Source: Limisphaerales bacterium (GTDB taxonomy: Bacteria > Verrucomicrobiota > Verrucomicrobiia > Limisphaerales > UBA1096). Taken from it: 59,311 bases of DNA. A model generated the notes under the pieces. The model worked only from the letters and a program-made list of their open reading frames with translations, was not told the DNA's origin and did not search any database. Made by a program: the position numbers and the translations under genes. Position 1 is the first letter of the stretch; each line of letters opens with the position of its first letter. Below are positions 17,251 to 26,883 of this stretch, in pieces. The stretch covers positions 1-59,311 of the forward strand of contig SHAK01000012.1 of assembly GCA_004213515.1 (NCBI GenBank), read 5' to 3'.

Positions 17251-18624
17251 TTAAGCCCAAAGATCGGAAAGTAGCCCTTGGCTGTCGGCGAAAGAGTCCA
17301 TCTCTACTCCCATTAGGTTTGCAAGGGTTAGCCATAGATTCGAGTTTAACGTGCCACTCTTCATCCTTATGAAACGACCCTGATTGATCTGTCCTTGCCC
17401 CCCTCCGGCTAAAATCATTGGTAGATCGTAGTACTGATGCGTCGCGCCGTCCCCCAATGCCGCTCCATAGGTAACTAGTGAATTATCAAGCATTGAGCTG
17501 CCATCTGATTCTTTTATTTCCTTCATACGCTGAATTAAGTAGGCATACTGCTGCATATGAAAGGTGTCGATCTTGGCGAGCTCAAGATAACCATTTCCCT
17601 TCTGGTTGTGAGTCATATTATGGTGTTGGACCGGCTTGTCGAATACACCCTCATACATCAGCGTAGCATCCCAGCGTTCAGGGCCAATCATGAAAGTGGA
17701 CACGTTTGTGATACCCATTTGAAAACCTAGCAGCATAAGATCAGCTTGAAGCCTGATGTATTCGCCGCGAGGCAGGATCTCCTCTTTAGGCACTTCGATA
17801 TCGGCATCAGCAAGTAGTTTCTCTAGCTTGACCATTCGGACTTCGACGTTGCGAACCATGGTCATGTACTCGTCCATCGTTGCTCGGTCTTCGCTGGACA
17901 GCTTACGCGAAAGGGTCTTGGCATCGGCAAGAACGAGGTCCGACACTTCACTCACATGTGATCGAAGACTATCCTTTGAGAATAAACGGTCATAGAGCTT
18001 TCGCGGGTCGCGAATTGAAGGGGCAAGCTTACCTGGGCCGTACCATGAAATGTTGTCAAACTCGATTGGCTCTTTTGGTGCACGAAATCCATTGCAGCTG
18101 ATTTCCAGAGTGCTAAGTACAGTCTGATGTCCGATTTTGTCGCCGATCACTTGATCAAGGCTTCGGCCGTTCGGATGGCGGATGCCTTTTTCAGCTGCCT
18201 GAGCCGGGGAGAGGCTGGTTAGGTAGCAGGAGGCCCCTTGCGCGTGGACATCCTGGCCATTTTTAAATGTGCGATCCAGCCCGGTGATCATTGTAACGTC
18301 CTTGGCGTGCTCTTTTAGAGGTTGCATGGTGGGCGTCCACTCCAAATCATAAATTCCCGGCTCATTCTTGAATCGCCGTTTTTCCTTAGTTTTATCAGCA
18401 TTGAATCCTCCGATGAACTCTGGAATTTCGGCCTGAACTTCTCCCGGAAAAAACTGTCGCCGCACTATGCCATTGGGGATGTACATGATCACTAGCTTCT
18501 TGTCCGGCTTGGTTAAGCGCTGGGCCGCCATAGCAGCAGGAGCTGAGTCCAGCATGGGTAACAACATCGTCGCGCCGCCAGCCTTTAGAAAAGAACGTCG
18601 TGAAATATTTTTTATGCTCAACAT
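17251..18624 (-). CDS. DUF1552 secreted protein
   Basis: The 457-residue protein has a twin-arginine-type leader (ISRRSFLKAGGATMLLPMLD) and the DUF1552 body: DKKLVIMYIPNG, a central SLDQVIGDKIG, and a C-terminal SLVTYGAALGDGATHQYYDLPMIL region cut here as SLVTYGAALGDG. DUF1552 is a family of unknown function abundant in Planctomycetes and Verrucomicrobia and always found beside a DUF1592-type cytochrome-like gene, as here. Export in folded form through Tat hints at a bound cofactor or metal. It is the first gene of the pair; the partner starts 5 nt after its stop. Confidence 0.88.
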   Translation of the reverse strand: MLSIKNISRRSFLKAGGATMLLPMLDSAPAAMAAQRLTKPDKKLVIMYIPNGIVRRQFFPGEVQAEIPEFIGGFNADKTKEKRRFKNEPGIYDLEWTPTMQPLKEHAKDVTMITGLDRTFKNGQDVHAQGASCYLTSLSPAQAAEKGIRHPNGRSLDQVIGDKIGHQTVLSTLEISCNGFRAPKEPIEFDNISWYGPGKLAPSIRDPRKLYDRLFSKDSLRSHVSEVSDLVLADAKTLSRKLSSEDRATMDEYMTMVRNVEVRMVKLEKLLADADIEVPKEEILPRGEYIRLQADLMLLGFQMGITNVSTFMIGPERWDATLMYEGVFDKPVQHHNMTHNQKGNGYLELAKIDTFHMQQYAYLIQRMKEIKESDGSSMLDNSLVTYGAALGDGATHQYYDLPMILAGGGQGQINQGRFIRMKSGTLNSNLWLTLANLMGVEMDSFADSQGLLSDLWA

Positions 18625-18734
18625 GACAAAAATTCGGAAGGTCTTATTTTGAATTGCTGAACCCGATTTGCAAGCCGATCTTAATAGGCGGTAGGATAAT
18701 TCTAATTATATACTTGATTGGATACTATTATTGC

Positions 18735-19880
18735 TCAGGGGCGGGGAATCCCATGTTTTTCGTAAAGTCGTTGCCAGTAGTTCTTCCAGTAAGAATCATA
18801 GTAATCGTAAGCTGCATTTTGGATATGCGTTAACTCTCTTACCTTGTGATAATTAGGGTCATAGTTTTTTAGGTGCGCTTGCCCTTTGCGAAGCCTCGGT
18901 GAAACGAATCGCCATTTCGAATTTCCTAAAACATCCTCGCACAGTTTAGCTCCAACTGGATCATATTTTTTGAGCTGTTTACGAGTGTGTATGTGATTAT
19001 GATCGTGATCCATCGTCCGATTGGTGTTGAACCAGCACTGATATATTTCGGCCCAATATTCTGCTCGGTTTTTTGCTGCGTAACATTGCTTGGGTCCGCC
19101 GAATCGGATTAGCACTTTGTCATTCCTAGTGACTTTAACCCTTGCATTGACCTTCTTCTCATTCACTAAAATATCTCCCGCTTCAAGACTTTTACGGAGG
19201 AGTATCGGGGATTCTTCATGGAATGTTTTTTTAAGTTCTGAAAGTAGATGAACCGGCGATTCATTTTTGATTCGACGGTAGCGTTGTGCGGCTCGTCCGT
19301 CATTCCAAATTCCAGTTTTCTTAACATTTTCAAATGCAGCAGTAAGCCTGTCTTGAAGTGCTCCATCAAAACCAGCTCCATGTACAACATGGCCAAACTC
19401 ATGAACCAATATGCTTTCAAGTTGCATTCCACCATCGTATTCCATTACGTCTTCCTCTGCAAAAACCACAGTTGGTCGCGAGCCGATATAGGTAAGAAAG
19501 CCCCGCTGTCGCCAATTGTAAAAATCCAGCTCCTCCCCACTTTTGTTAGTAGAAAACTGAGGTAACTGAGAAGTTAATTCATCGTGTCCAATCAGAAGGC
19601 AAAGCACTTTCTTTTTCCGAATACGATCGGCGATCTTCGGTTTAAGGCTACGCATGAGCATGTCAAACTGATATGCCGTTTCCTTGTGCGCGAGGCGGCC
19701 AACCTTGTTAGAGGTGGCAATCAGAATTCCCTGAACCATAGTCGATTTTTTATAAAAATCATTATCGAGCTTGTATTCATTCGCCAGTGCTTGTGTAAGT
19801 TGTTCAACGGCATAATGCTCTTGAGCTTGTGCGCTTAAGACTATCAGTAATAGGCCTAAGGCTTTTTTCTTAAAAAGCAT
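18735..19880 (-). CDS. Putative secreted zinc metallopeptidase (HEFGH)
   Basis: The 381-residue protein has a signal peptide (cleavage near AQA, residue 19) and a zinc-binding helix ILVHEFGHVVHGAG with HEFGH at 160-164. A later NRAEYWAEIYQCWFN (271-285) fits the glutamate-bearing helix of gluzincin peptidases, E278 being the likely third zinc ligand. Two tryptophan-rich tyrosine-rich stretches close the protein. I do not recognise a named family. It lies alone between the DUF1552 gene (110 nt) and pdxA (41 nt), all on the minus strand. The peptidase call rests on the zinc motif and the second helix, both visible, but the substrate is unknown. Confidence 0.65.
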   Translation of the reverse strand: MLFKKKALGLLLIVLSAQAQEHYAVEQLTQALANEYKLDNDFYKKSTMVQGILIATSNKVGRLAHKETAYQFDMLMRSLKPKIADRIRKKKVLCLLIGHDELTSQLPQFSTNKSGEELDFYNWRQRGFLTYIGSRPTVVFAEEDVMEYDGGMQLESILVHEFGHVVHGAGFDGALQDRLTAAFENVKKTGIWNDGRAAQRYRRIKNESPVHLLSELKKTFHEESPILLRKSLEAGDILVNEKKVNARVKVTRNDKVLIRFGGPKQCYAAKNRAEYWAEIYQCWFNTNRTMDHDHNHIHTRKQLKKYDPVGAKLCEDVLGNSKWRFVSPRLRKGQAHLKNYDPNYHKVRELTHIQNAAYDYYDSYWKNYWQRLYEKHGIPRP

Positions 19881-19921
19881 GTCGTAAACTTACCGAAGCT
19901 TTAGTTTCAGGCAATCTTAGA

Positions 19922-20893
19922 TCAAAGGAACTTTACTGCTAGATTAATAGCTTCGAACAAACTGCCTGGGTTAGCTTGTCCAAGCCCGGCAATATCAAGT
20001 GCCGTACCGTGGTCAACGGAAGTACGAATAATGGGAAGACCGAGAGTTGTATTCACAGCCTCATCAAAGCATAGCGACTTGAGTGGGATATGCCCCTGAT
20101 CATGGTACATACATACGAACAAGTCGGTTTCTTGCCTTTTTGTTGGAAGAAATGCGGTGTCTGGAGAGACAGGTCCTTCAACATTCAGGCCAATTTTTTT
20201 TGCCGCTTCAATTGCAGGAATTATTGTCGATTGCTCCTCCGTTCCGAATAAGCCGTTTTCTCCTGCATGTGGGTTTAGGCCGAGGACAACAATTTTTGGT
20301 TTATTGCCTTTAATGCGTTCCATGGCTTGAGCGCCCAGTTCAATTGTATTGAGAATGTTTGCCTTAGTAATAAGTGAAGGAACCTCGGCATAGCTTACGT
20401 GTGTAGTCACAAAAACTGCCCGGACCTCGCTTGAGTATTGAAACATGCAAACACGCTCGGCATGTGTCTTACTTGCAAAAATCTCAGTGTGCCCAGGAAA
20501 GTTAATTCCAGCTGCATGAAGCGCCTCTTTATTAATTGGAGCAGTTGTTACGGCTGAAACTTGCCCACTTAGTGCGGCATTAATAGCATCTTCAATATAT
20601 GTGTATGAAGCATGTCCGGATTTAGCATTCACAGTGCCGACAGTGAGTTCATTTAGATCTATTCCGCCGATGTCTAAGACACATGGTTTATCTGCCTCAC
20701 TCAAGCCAGATATAACTAGCTCTGGTTTATCTAAGTTACATTGTGTAGCTGCCTGAGTTAAGACTGAGAAAGAACCGAAAATAATAGGTGTGCAAATTTT
20801 CGCGATATCCTTGTTTTGTAAAAGCTTAAGACAAATTTCTGGGCCTACTCCGGCGGGATCTCCCATGGTTACCGCAATCTTTGGCAGTTTCAC
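19922..20893 (-). CDS. pdxA: 4-hydroxythreonine-4-phosphate dehydrogenase
   Basis: The 323-residue protein shows the PdxA blocks in order: VTMGDPAGVGPEI at the N-terminus, TAPINKEALHAAG, the metal-binding histidine in FPGHTEIFA, GLNPHAGENG, CMYHDQGHIPLK and RTSVDHGTALDIAG. PdxA oxidises 4-phosphohydroxy-threonine in the DXP-dependent route to pyridoxal phosphate; related PdxA2-type enzymes act in other pathways, but all the PdxA metal and substrate residues recognised here are present. The gene stands between the metallopeptidase and a sulfatase and need not be linked to either by function. Confidence 0.93.
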   Translation of the reverse strand: MKLPKIAVTMGDPAGVGPEICLKLLQNKDIAKICTPIIFGSFSVLTQAATQCNLDKPELVISGLSEADKPCVLDIGGIDLNELTVGTVNAKSGHASYTYIEDAINAALSGQVSAVTTAPINKEALHAAGINFPGHTEIFASKTHAERVCMFQYSSEVRAVFVTTHVSYAEVPSLITKANILNTIELGAQAMERIKGNKPKIVVLGLNPHAGENGLFGTEEQSTIIPAIEAAKKIGLNVEGPVSPDTAFLPTKRQETDLFVCMYHDQGHIPLKSLCFDEAVNTTLGLPIIRTSVDHGTALDIAGLGQANPGSLFEAINLAVKFL

Positions 20894-20985
20894 GTTAATT
20901 AAGTTTTAGCTAAATTGCATGGCTACGTCTCTTGTAAGGGGGAACTATGTCCTTTGTTTGCATGAGCAAATTAAAGAATTACTGA

Positions 20986-22404
20986 TTAGTTCTGAAACCA
21001 TGGCAACCTAGCATTTTTTGTGATTTCAGAATCAAGGCTTTGCATTCTGCCACGAAGGTCCCTAACTATTTTTGGGTTTTTTTCAGCCAAATTATTCTTC
21101 TCACCAATGTCCGCCGCAAGGTTAAAGAGGAAGATTTTTGAAGACTGAATATCAGATCGATTAGCATTTCCGTTACGGCGAACTCGAGGTTTTTTAATTA
21201 ACAGCTTCCAGTTGTCGCTTCGTATGCCTTCAATAGCTCCGCGAGATGTATAGTAAAGGAATTCCTTTCTGGGCGATTGATTTACAGTTCCTTTCCAGAT
21301 TCCAGATGCATCCAGCCCGTCGATTTTATTCTTGGGCAAAGGCGTTTCGATTAGGGCTGCGATGGTGGGCAGTACGTCTATAGTGCCTGTGAGTTCATCA
21401 CACACTGTACCTGCAGGAATGTTTGGGCCGCGGATCACGCAAGGCACGCGTTGTCCTCCTTCGAAAGTTGTTCCCTTGCCATCACGCAGTGGGCCGGCGG
21501 AACCGCCATGATGTCGAAAAGGAAGCCATGGACCGTTGTCAGTCGTATATATAACGTAAGTTTTTCCTGCTAGTTTTAGATCGTCTAAAGCTTTAAGTAA
21601 GCGTCCTACTTCATTATCGATATGTTCAATAGTGTTGATGTAGGCGTTCTTGGGATCTTCATCACGTACATCGTCTGGAACATACAAAGGAATATGCGGC
21701 ATAGAGTGCGGTAGATAAACGAAAAAGGGTTTGTCCTTGTTGGCTTTTATAAAGTCTATGGACTTCTGTGTGTAGCGACGAGTCACGGTTCGCTGGTCCA
21801 CGGGTAGCTCGATGATTTTTTCGTCTTCTATCAGCGGCGTCTTCCATTTGGTTAAGGTAGATCTCGGATCTTTCCAGAGGCTATCCATACCCTCCCAGCC
21901 TCCTCGAGGCTTGCCCTTATTGTCTGGGTGATTCATATCATTGGAGTAGGGGATCCCATAGTAGGTATCGAAGCCGTTTGCAGTAGGCAGCACTTCTTTG
22001 TGGTGTCCGAGATGCCATTTGCCGAAACATGCAGTAGCATAGCCCTCTGACTTTAAGTGGTCAGCGATAGTGTGTTCTTTTGGATTCAGTCCCTTTTTGG
22101 ATGAAGGAAATAGCACATGTTGGTGCATTCCAATCCGTTTTGGATAGCAGCCTGTGAGCAAAGCCGAACGGGAGGGAGTACAAACAGGGGAAGCCACCAT
22201 GAAGCTTGTGAATTTTCGCCCCTCATTTGCAATGCGGTCGATATTTGGAGTGCGAATTGTTTTAGAACCAAAACAGCTCAGGTCCCCGTAGCCTTGATCA
22301 TCAGTAAAGATGATTATGAAATTTGGTTTAGCTGCTTGCGTGATTACAGCGGATACTAAGAACGCAGCAATAGCACACACTAAGATATATGATTTTTGTT
22401 TCAT
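20986..22404 (-). CDS. Secreted sulfatase (formylglycine type)
   Basis: The 472-residue protein has a signal peptide (to about TQA, residue 24), the metal site NFIIIFTDDQGYGDLSCFG, the formylglycine motif CTPSRSALLTG starting at C75, CFGKWHLGHH and TTDNGPWLPFRH. It is an arylsulfatase A-like enzyme closely resembling the one at 9703-11166 in layout (KWHLGHHK, GFD.Y.G.PYSNDM, GGSAGPLR.GKGT), so the two are probably paralogues acting on related sulfated glycans. The monocistronic position leaves its substrate open. Confidence 0.94.
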   Translation of the reverse strand: MKQKSYILVCAIAAFLVSAVITQAAKPNFIIIFTDDQGYGDLSCFGSKTIRTPNIDRIANEGRKFTSFMVASPVCTPSRSALLTGCYPKRIGMHQHVLFPSSKKGLNPKEHTIADHLKSEGYATACFGKWHLGHHKEVLPTANGFDTYYGIPYSNDMNHPDNKGKPRGGWEGMDSLWKDPRSTLTKWKTPLIEDEKIIELPVDQRTVTRRYTQKSIDFIKANKDKPFFVYLPHSMPHIPLYVPDDVRDEDPKNAYINTIEHIDNEVGRLLKALDDLKLAGKTYVIYTTDNGPWLPFRHHGGSAGPLRDGKGTTFEGGQRVPCVIRGPNIPAGTVCDELTGTIDVLPTIAALIETPLPKNKIDGLDASGIWKGTVNQSPRKEFLYYTSRGAIEGIRSDNWKLLIKKPRVRRNGNANRSDIQSSKIFLFNLAADIGEKNNLAEKNPKIVRDLRGRMQSLDSEITKNARLPWFQN

Positions 22405-22523
22405 GTTAGATGTGGAGCAACTTGATCAAGTCACAATTATTAGGAGTTTGCCTTGAGCCAGTGAATGGAATGTAACACAAAATAGAACTTTGGCGTTTTA
22501 CTCGTTTTTTCAATTTCACAAAA

Positions 22524-23951
22524 TTAAACTTCGCGTAACGGTTCAGTAGCTCCCCCGAAGCTCTTAGCTTTAACGCCAAGTTTTTGAAGCATGCTTAAGT
22601 AAAGATTTGATAGCGGTAATTCCGTGTAATTCATTTCGGCACGCCAGCCGGCATCAGTGGATATACCTGAGGTGGCCTGATTACTCTCATTGCCTTGGCC
22701 ATATTTAAGATATTGCCCGTGTTTAAAGCCCATATTGTTACCTCCTATTAATATCAAGGGATAGTTGCGAGATAAATGAAAGGCACTTGATGCAGATCCA
22801 AATAAGAGAGCTGTATTTTCAAGCATGTTACCTTTGCCTCCGGGTTCGGGAGTGCTTTTTAGTCGCTGGGCAAAGCGTCCGAGTTCTTCATTAATAAAGC
22901 GACAGTAGGTGCCAAAATTTTTCCAGCCATTTGGCTCTTTGGTTGTATGTGAAAGTTGATGAGTAAGCTTAAACCCAACAGCTCGACCAAGGTAATCACT
23001 AATGCCTACCCCGTTTTCACGCCCCAGTTGATAGGTAGCAACTCGCGTGGTATCTGTTTTGAATGCGAGGTAAATCAGTTCATACATAGTTTGTAAATAT
23101 GTACGTGGGTCTTCTGGGGTAATATCTAACTTTAGATGGTCTATGCCGATCTGTGGTAGGGGCATATTTAACCAGCGTTCGGCTTTTTCGATCTTTGCTT
23201 CTGTATCGCGAACTGACTGCAAATATTCGTCTAAAGTTTTTTGATCGTGTTTTGATAAAGAGCGTTGTAACGATCGTGCGTCCTCCAATAGGTCGTCGAG
23301 AGAACTCTTACTAAGTGAGAGACGTTTAGCCGAATCTTGACCACTCTTCACAAAGAGCATGTCGAAAATTCGTTTGGGTTTATGTTCTGCAGGAATTGGG
23401 CGGCCGCTGCTATTGAAGGACAAGGTCTGTGCTCCTCGAGGGGACCCGGTCCCACCATCAGTAGACATTACAAGTGATGAGTGGCGGGTTTCCATCCCAA
23501 CGTGAGAAGCAAAAACTTGGTCGAGTGAAATGCTATTCTTATAATCGCCATCCGCACCTGTATCTGCCCCGGTCAGGAATTGATCTGCATTAGAATGACC
23601 ATGCACCCTTCTAACCGCAGGGTGAGATAATCCGGAGAATATGGTCAGATTATTTCGCAGTGGAGATAATGTTTCCATACATTTTGTGAAGGTAAAATCT
23701 TTCCCTTGTCCATGCGGGAACCAGCTCCAATCTTTGAAAGCTGGATCTTTTTCTAATGGCATGGGAACCCCATCGGGCAAGTAAAAACATGCAAGCCTTT
23801 TACGCTTTATGTTTTTTTTGGCTTCTTTAGCGATGCCAGAGAAAGACTCAAACCAAGGTAATGCAAGCGCCACTCCCGTTCCTCGTAGAAATTTTCGGCG
23901 GTCTAAAGAAGATAACTTAGTATTCATGACATTTGCTCCAACAGAGCTCAT
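22524..23951 (-). CDS. DUF1552 secreted protein
   Basis: The 475-residue protein has a twin-arginine leader (SLDRRKFLRGTGVALALPWF) and the DUF1552 pattern RKRLACFYLPDGVP, GLSHPAVRRVHGHSNADQFL, SLDQVFASHVG and an ending NLYLSMLQKLGVKAKSFG. The start at 23951 overlaps the stop of the upstream DUF1592-type gene by 4 nt (ATGA), so the two are translationally coupled. Here the partner is upstream, the reverse of the order at 14357-18624. The biochemical role of the family is not established; a redox or metal-related function at the cell surface is an inference from the haem-type partner. Confidence 0.88.
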   Translation of the reverse strand: MSSVGANVMNTKLSSLDRRKFLRGTGVALALPWFESFSGIAKEAKKNIKRKRLACFYLPDGVPMPLEKDPAFKDWSWFPHGQGKDFTFTKCMETLSPLRNNLTIFSGLSHPAVRRVHGHSNADQFLTGADTGADGDYKNSISLDQVFASHVGMETRHSSLVMSTDGGTGSPRGAQTLSFNSSGRPIPAEHKPKRIFDMLFVKSGQDSAKRLSLSKSSLDDLLEDARSLQRSLSKHDQKTLDEYLQSVRDTEAKIEKAERWLNMPLPQIGIDHLKLDITPEDPRTYLQTMYELIYLAFKTDTTRVATYQLGRENGVGISDYLGRAVGFKLTHQLSHTTKEPNGWKNFGTYCRFINEELGRFAQRLKSTPEPGGKGNMLENTALLFGSASSAFHLSRNYPLILIGGNNMGFKHGQYLKYGQGNESNQATSGISTDAGWRAEMNYTELPLSNLYLSMLQKLGVKAKSFGGATEPLREV

Positions 23952-26590
23952 TTTAACTGAAACATATCACTTTTCACAATCAGAATAACGAGATCTCTTA
24001 GGCCATCGCCTTGTTTACGCAGATCAGTGGTTATTTGGGCAACCTGAGATCTGTCTCCAAATGTTAATGGTCGGCCAAGGGCATAGGCTATTAATTTGTG
24101 CGTTAATGCTCGAACAAACTGGTCCTGCCTATTCGTTAGCAGGTATTCTTTCAAACCCCGCATTCCGTTCAGTTCATATTTGTTAAATAGCATGCTGCTT
24201 GCATCTACTTTGGCCTTACCAATTTTGTTACGCCATCGGCCGATTGCGTCATAATTTTCGAAGGCAATCCCCCATGGGTCAATTTTTGCATGGCAAGAGA
24301 AGCACGCTGGGTCATTACGGTGATTCTCCATACGCTGCTTTAGAGTGAGCTTCATAATTTCTGGATCTGCTAGGTCAATTTCAGGCACTGCTGGAGGTGG
24401 AGGTGGAGGTGGATCATTTAGTAAATTCTCTAATAACCATATTCCGCGCTTAAGAGGGTGAGAATCTTTGCCATCTGAATTCATTGCCAACAGGCCTGCT
24501 TGCGTGAGAACACCTCCTCGTCTGTCATTGCTTCCAATTTTCACCATTCGGAATTCATTTCCAATTACTTCTGACATTTTGTAATGCTCTGCGAGTCGAT
24601 CGTTTACCATTACATAGTCAGATTGAAGAAAATCTACCACGCTATGGTTATGCTTAAGTAACTCAGAGAAAAACGCAATGGGCTCTTCTTTCATTGCTTC
24701 CAATACGATCGGATCAAATCGCCCTCTCTTCTTGGTTAGGCCATCAGGGGTTGTCAAAAATGCTTGCGAATCGACTTTTAAATAGTCTAACAGCTCGAGC
24801 CCTAGCCATTGGCGAGTGAAGTGGTATGCAAACCGTTCTGCCTTTGGTTCAGCCAACATGCGTAGCGTTTGTGCTTGCAAGACTTCCGGATGACTAAGTT
24901 CGCCTTTAGCTGCAAGTTCTAGGAGGCCTTTATCTGGCGTACTGCTCCAAAGAAAAAATGAAAGTCGACTTGCCAGCTCAAAATCAGAAATATTATCTCC
25001 TTCTTCAGTTCTATTCTTTTCACTATTTCGAACGATATATAGAAATTTTGGAGAAGATAATACGGTCGATAAGACTTCTAATATTGCGTCCTGAAAATCC
25101 CTACACTCTGGACGTAGTTTTGCAAAAAGATCCAGTTTTTGATCAACCTCTTCCTTTGTTATTTCTCTTCTCCAAGCCCGGCTCATAAAACGAGAAAGCA
25201 AAGCTCGGGCATATATTTTTTCATCTGTGCTCTGGTCTTCTTCAAAGAAAATCTGTTCGTGTGATTCTGGGGGCCATTGATTGAAAGTAGGAGCTGTGAT
25301 CTCAATGTAGTCGATCTTGACGGCTACCTTTTTGCTCGAGTTGTTATGAAAAGAAAGGAATTCTGCTGGATTAGGGAGATCGCCTAGATTCGTGATGTGT
25401 CGGTAGGCGTTTCGAGTGATTTCGCTAAGACGTACATCCCAGTGATAAAACTCGGGTTTATCCGGGTGTGCAGTAATAGTGATATCACGCTTGCTAGCCC
25501 TTACCGCCACGCGTGAATCGTTGCTTGCTTGGTTCCCAAAATATAAACGCAGTGTTGGGGGATGTATTTCATCTGCTGAATACTTTGCTGCACGAATACT
25601 TACTCGCATATTCCCTGCGTCTGGCAACCCGTCTCCAAGATCGACGATATGCCTAGCATTTTCAGGAATAATAATTACTTCTGATGAGACTGCTGGAATC
25701 TCAGGCCGTACTTGATTTGGAGTCCAAGCGTGCTTAGCTCCATTATAACTCCAGCGCGGGGCTATGCCTTGACCAGTTATTAGATCTCTATAGTGCAGTT
25801 TATTAGAATCATATGAGAATTGTTGTTCCTGTTTCTTAATTGCGTCATTGAGAGTAAGCCCCTCTTCCTTAATTCGCTTTCGAGTTTTATCTATTGTTGA
25901 AGTGAATTTAGGGTTGATTCGTTTTGCAGCAGCTCTCATAGAAATTCCGTAATAAACTGGTTTTGGACTTTCTCCATGAACTGTTGCCCTTTCTAAAGCT
26001 TTTCGTGCCATTTGCCGGTACTGATCAAACTGGACTGCTGTCATTTGCAACATCTCCGAGCTATTCTTAAAGCCATCCTCAGATGCTGTCTCAGGGGGAA
26101 AGTCACGAGAAAAATCATGCGGAATCCCAAGCAAGTCCTGAAGTGCATACTTGTATTCGTAGCGAGTCATACGTCGAAATGATGTGTGTCCTTTCTGGCT
26201 ACGGCGCACTCGTGAAGCTGTTTGAATTTCGCTAGAAAGCCATTCGGCAATAATTTCCTTCTCAGCATTCGTGAGTTCTGCTTCGGAATCTTCCGGAGGC
26301 ATCTCCCCATTGCTAATGACATTGAACACCTCAAGCCACCAGCTGACATCCTTTCCTTTAAGCAGGTTAGGATCCAATGTGTCCACTCGAAACTGGCCCT
26401 TTTGTTTTTTTGGCCCATGACACCCAAAACACACCCGCTTCAACACGGGCTCTACATCCGCTTGGAACTTCGCCAAGCGAGCCTTGGGAACATTCTGAGG
26501 CTTGGCCAAGGCGGAAGCTAAGCCGCTGCATAGGAGCGCACACGAAATTGGCAAGAAAAAGAACCTCATGAACTTCAAAATAGCTAACAC
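23948..26590 (-). CDS. Secreted PSCyt1/DUF1587/DUF1592/DUF1588/DUF1585 protein
   Basis: The 880-residue protein has a signal peptide (to about residue 29), PSCyt1 with C54-x-x-C57-H58 (CFGCHGPKKQKG), DUF1587 (FRRMTRYEYKYALQDLLGI), a carbohydrate-binding-like beta-rich stretch at about 300-430, DUF1595/DUF1592 (FMSRAWRREIT, RLSFFLWSSTPD), DUF1588 (NDPPPPPPPAVPEI, CFSCHAKIDPWG) and DUF1585 at the C-terminus. Two CxxCH motifs suggest c-type haem or a related site in the periplasm. It lacks the coiled-coil insert of its paralogue at 14357-17245 and is somewhat shorter. It overlaps the downstream DUF1552 gene by 4 nt. Confidence 0.88.
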   Translation of the reverse strand: MLAILKFMRFFFLPISCALLCSGLASALAKPQNVPKARLAKFQADVEPVLKRVCFGCHGPKKQKGQFRVDTLDPNLLKGKDVSWWLEVFNVISNGEMPPEDSEAELTNAEKEIIAEWLSSEIQTASRVRRSQKGHTSFRRMTRYEYKYALQDLLGIPHDFSRDFPPETASEDGFKNSSEMLQMTAVQFDQYRQMARKALERATVHGESPKPVYYGISMRAAAKRINPKFTSTIDKTRKRIKEEGLTLNDAIKKQEQQFSYDSNKLHYRDLITGQGIAPRWSYNGAKHAWTPNQVRPEIPAVSSEVIIIPENARHIVDLGDGLPDAGNMRVSIRAAKYSADEIHPPTLRLYFGNQASNDSRVAVRASKRDITITAHPDKPEFYHWDVRLSEITRNAYRHITNLGDLPNPAEFLSFHNNSSKKVAVKIDYIEITAPTFNQWPPESHEQIFFEEDQSTDEKIYARALLSRFMSRAWRREITKEEVDQKLDLFAKLRPECRDFQDAILEVLSTVLSSPKFLYIVRNSEKNRTEEGDNISDFELASRLSFFLWSSTPDKGLLELAAKGELSHPEVLQAQTLRMLAEPKAERFAYHFTRQWLGLELLDYLKVDSQAFLTTPDGLTKKRGRFDPIVLEAMKEEPIAFFSELLKHNHSVVDFLQSDYVMVNDRLAEHYKMSEVIGNEFRMVKIGSNDRRGGVLTQAGLLAMNSDGKDSHPLKRGIWLLENLLNDPPPPPPPAVPEIDLADPEIMKLTLKQRMENHRNDPACFSCHAKIDPWGIAFENYDAIGRWRNKIGKAKVDASSMLFNKYELNGMRGLKEYLLTNRQDQFVRALTHKLIAYALGRPLTFGDRSQVAQITTDLRKQGDGLRDLVILIVKSDMFQLK

Positions 26591-26883
26591 TATCTTGCCT
26601 TTTTCGCGAGCGGTTTTATTTGTTACTTCAAAGGGTTTTCAACTCTAGGCTCTGCCCGCGGGTTATCCTTGATTCCGAAGGATTTAAAGAACTCGCAGAG
26701 TCCTAACCTTCTAAAAACCTTTAACATTCTAACCATCTTGTTTTGTGGAGATTTGAATAACTCATCTAACTACCAAACTTCCAAAGGATTGTCTTATTTA
26801 ATAATTTTAAAGATTCAGAAATATGAATGAAAATTTCATCTTTTTGGATAAACACAGTGACTGAACTAATTCTCTATTTAGAT
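26591..26883. other. Non-coding stretch with nested pairing potential
   Basis: Together with 26884-27329 this is the longest stretch without a confident gene (739 nt). CTCTGC (26650-26655) can pair with GCAGAG (26695-26700), enclosing ATCCTT (26665-26670) with AAGGAT (26678-26683) and the palindrome CCCGCGGG. On the minus strand it would be the leader of the DUF1592/DUF1552 pair. The rest is AT-rich with no clear signal. Confidence 0.35.
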
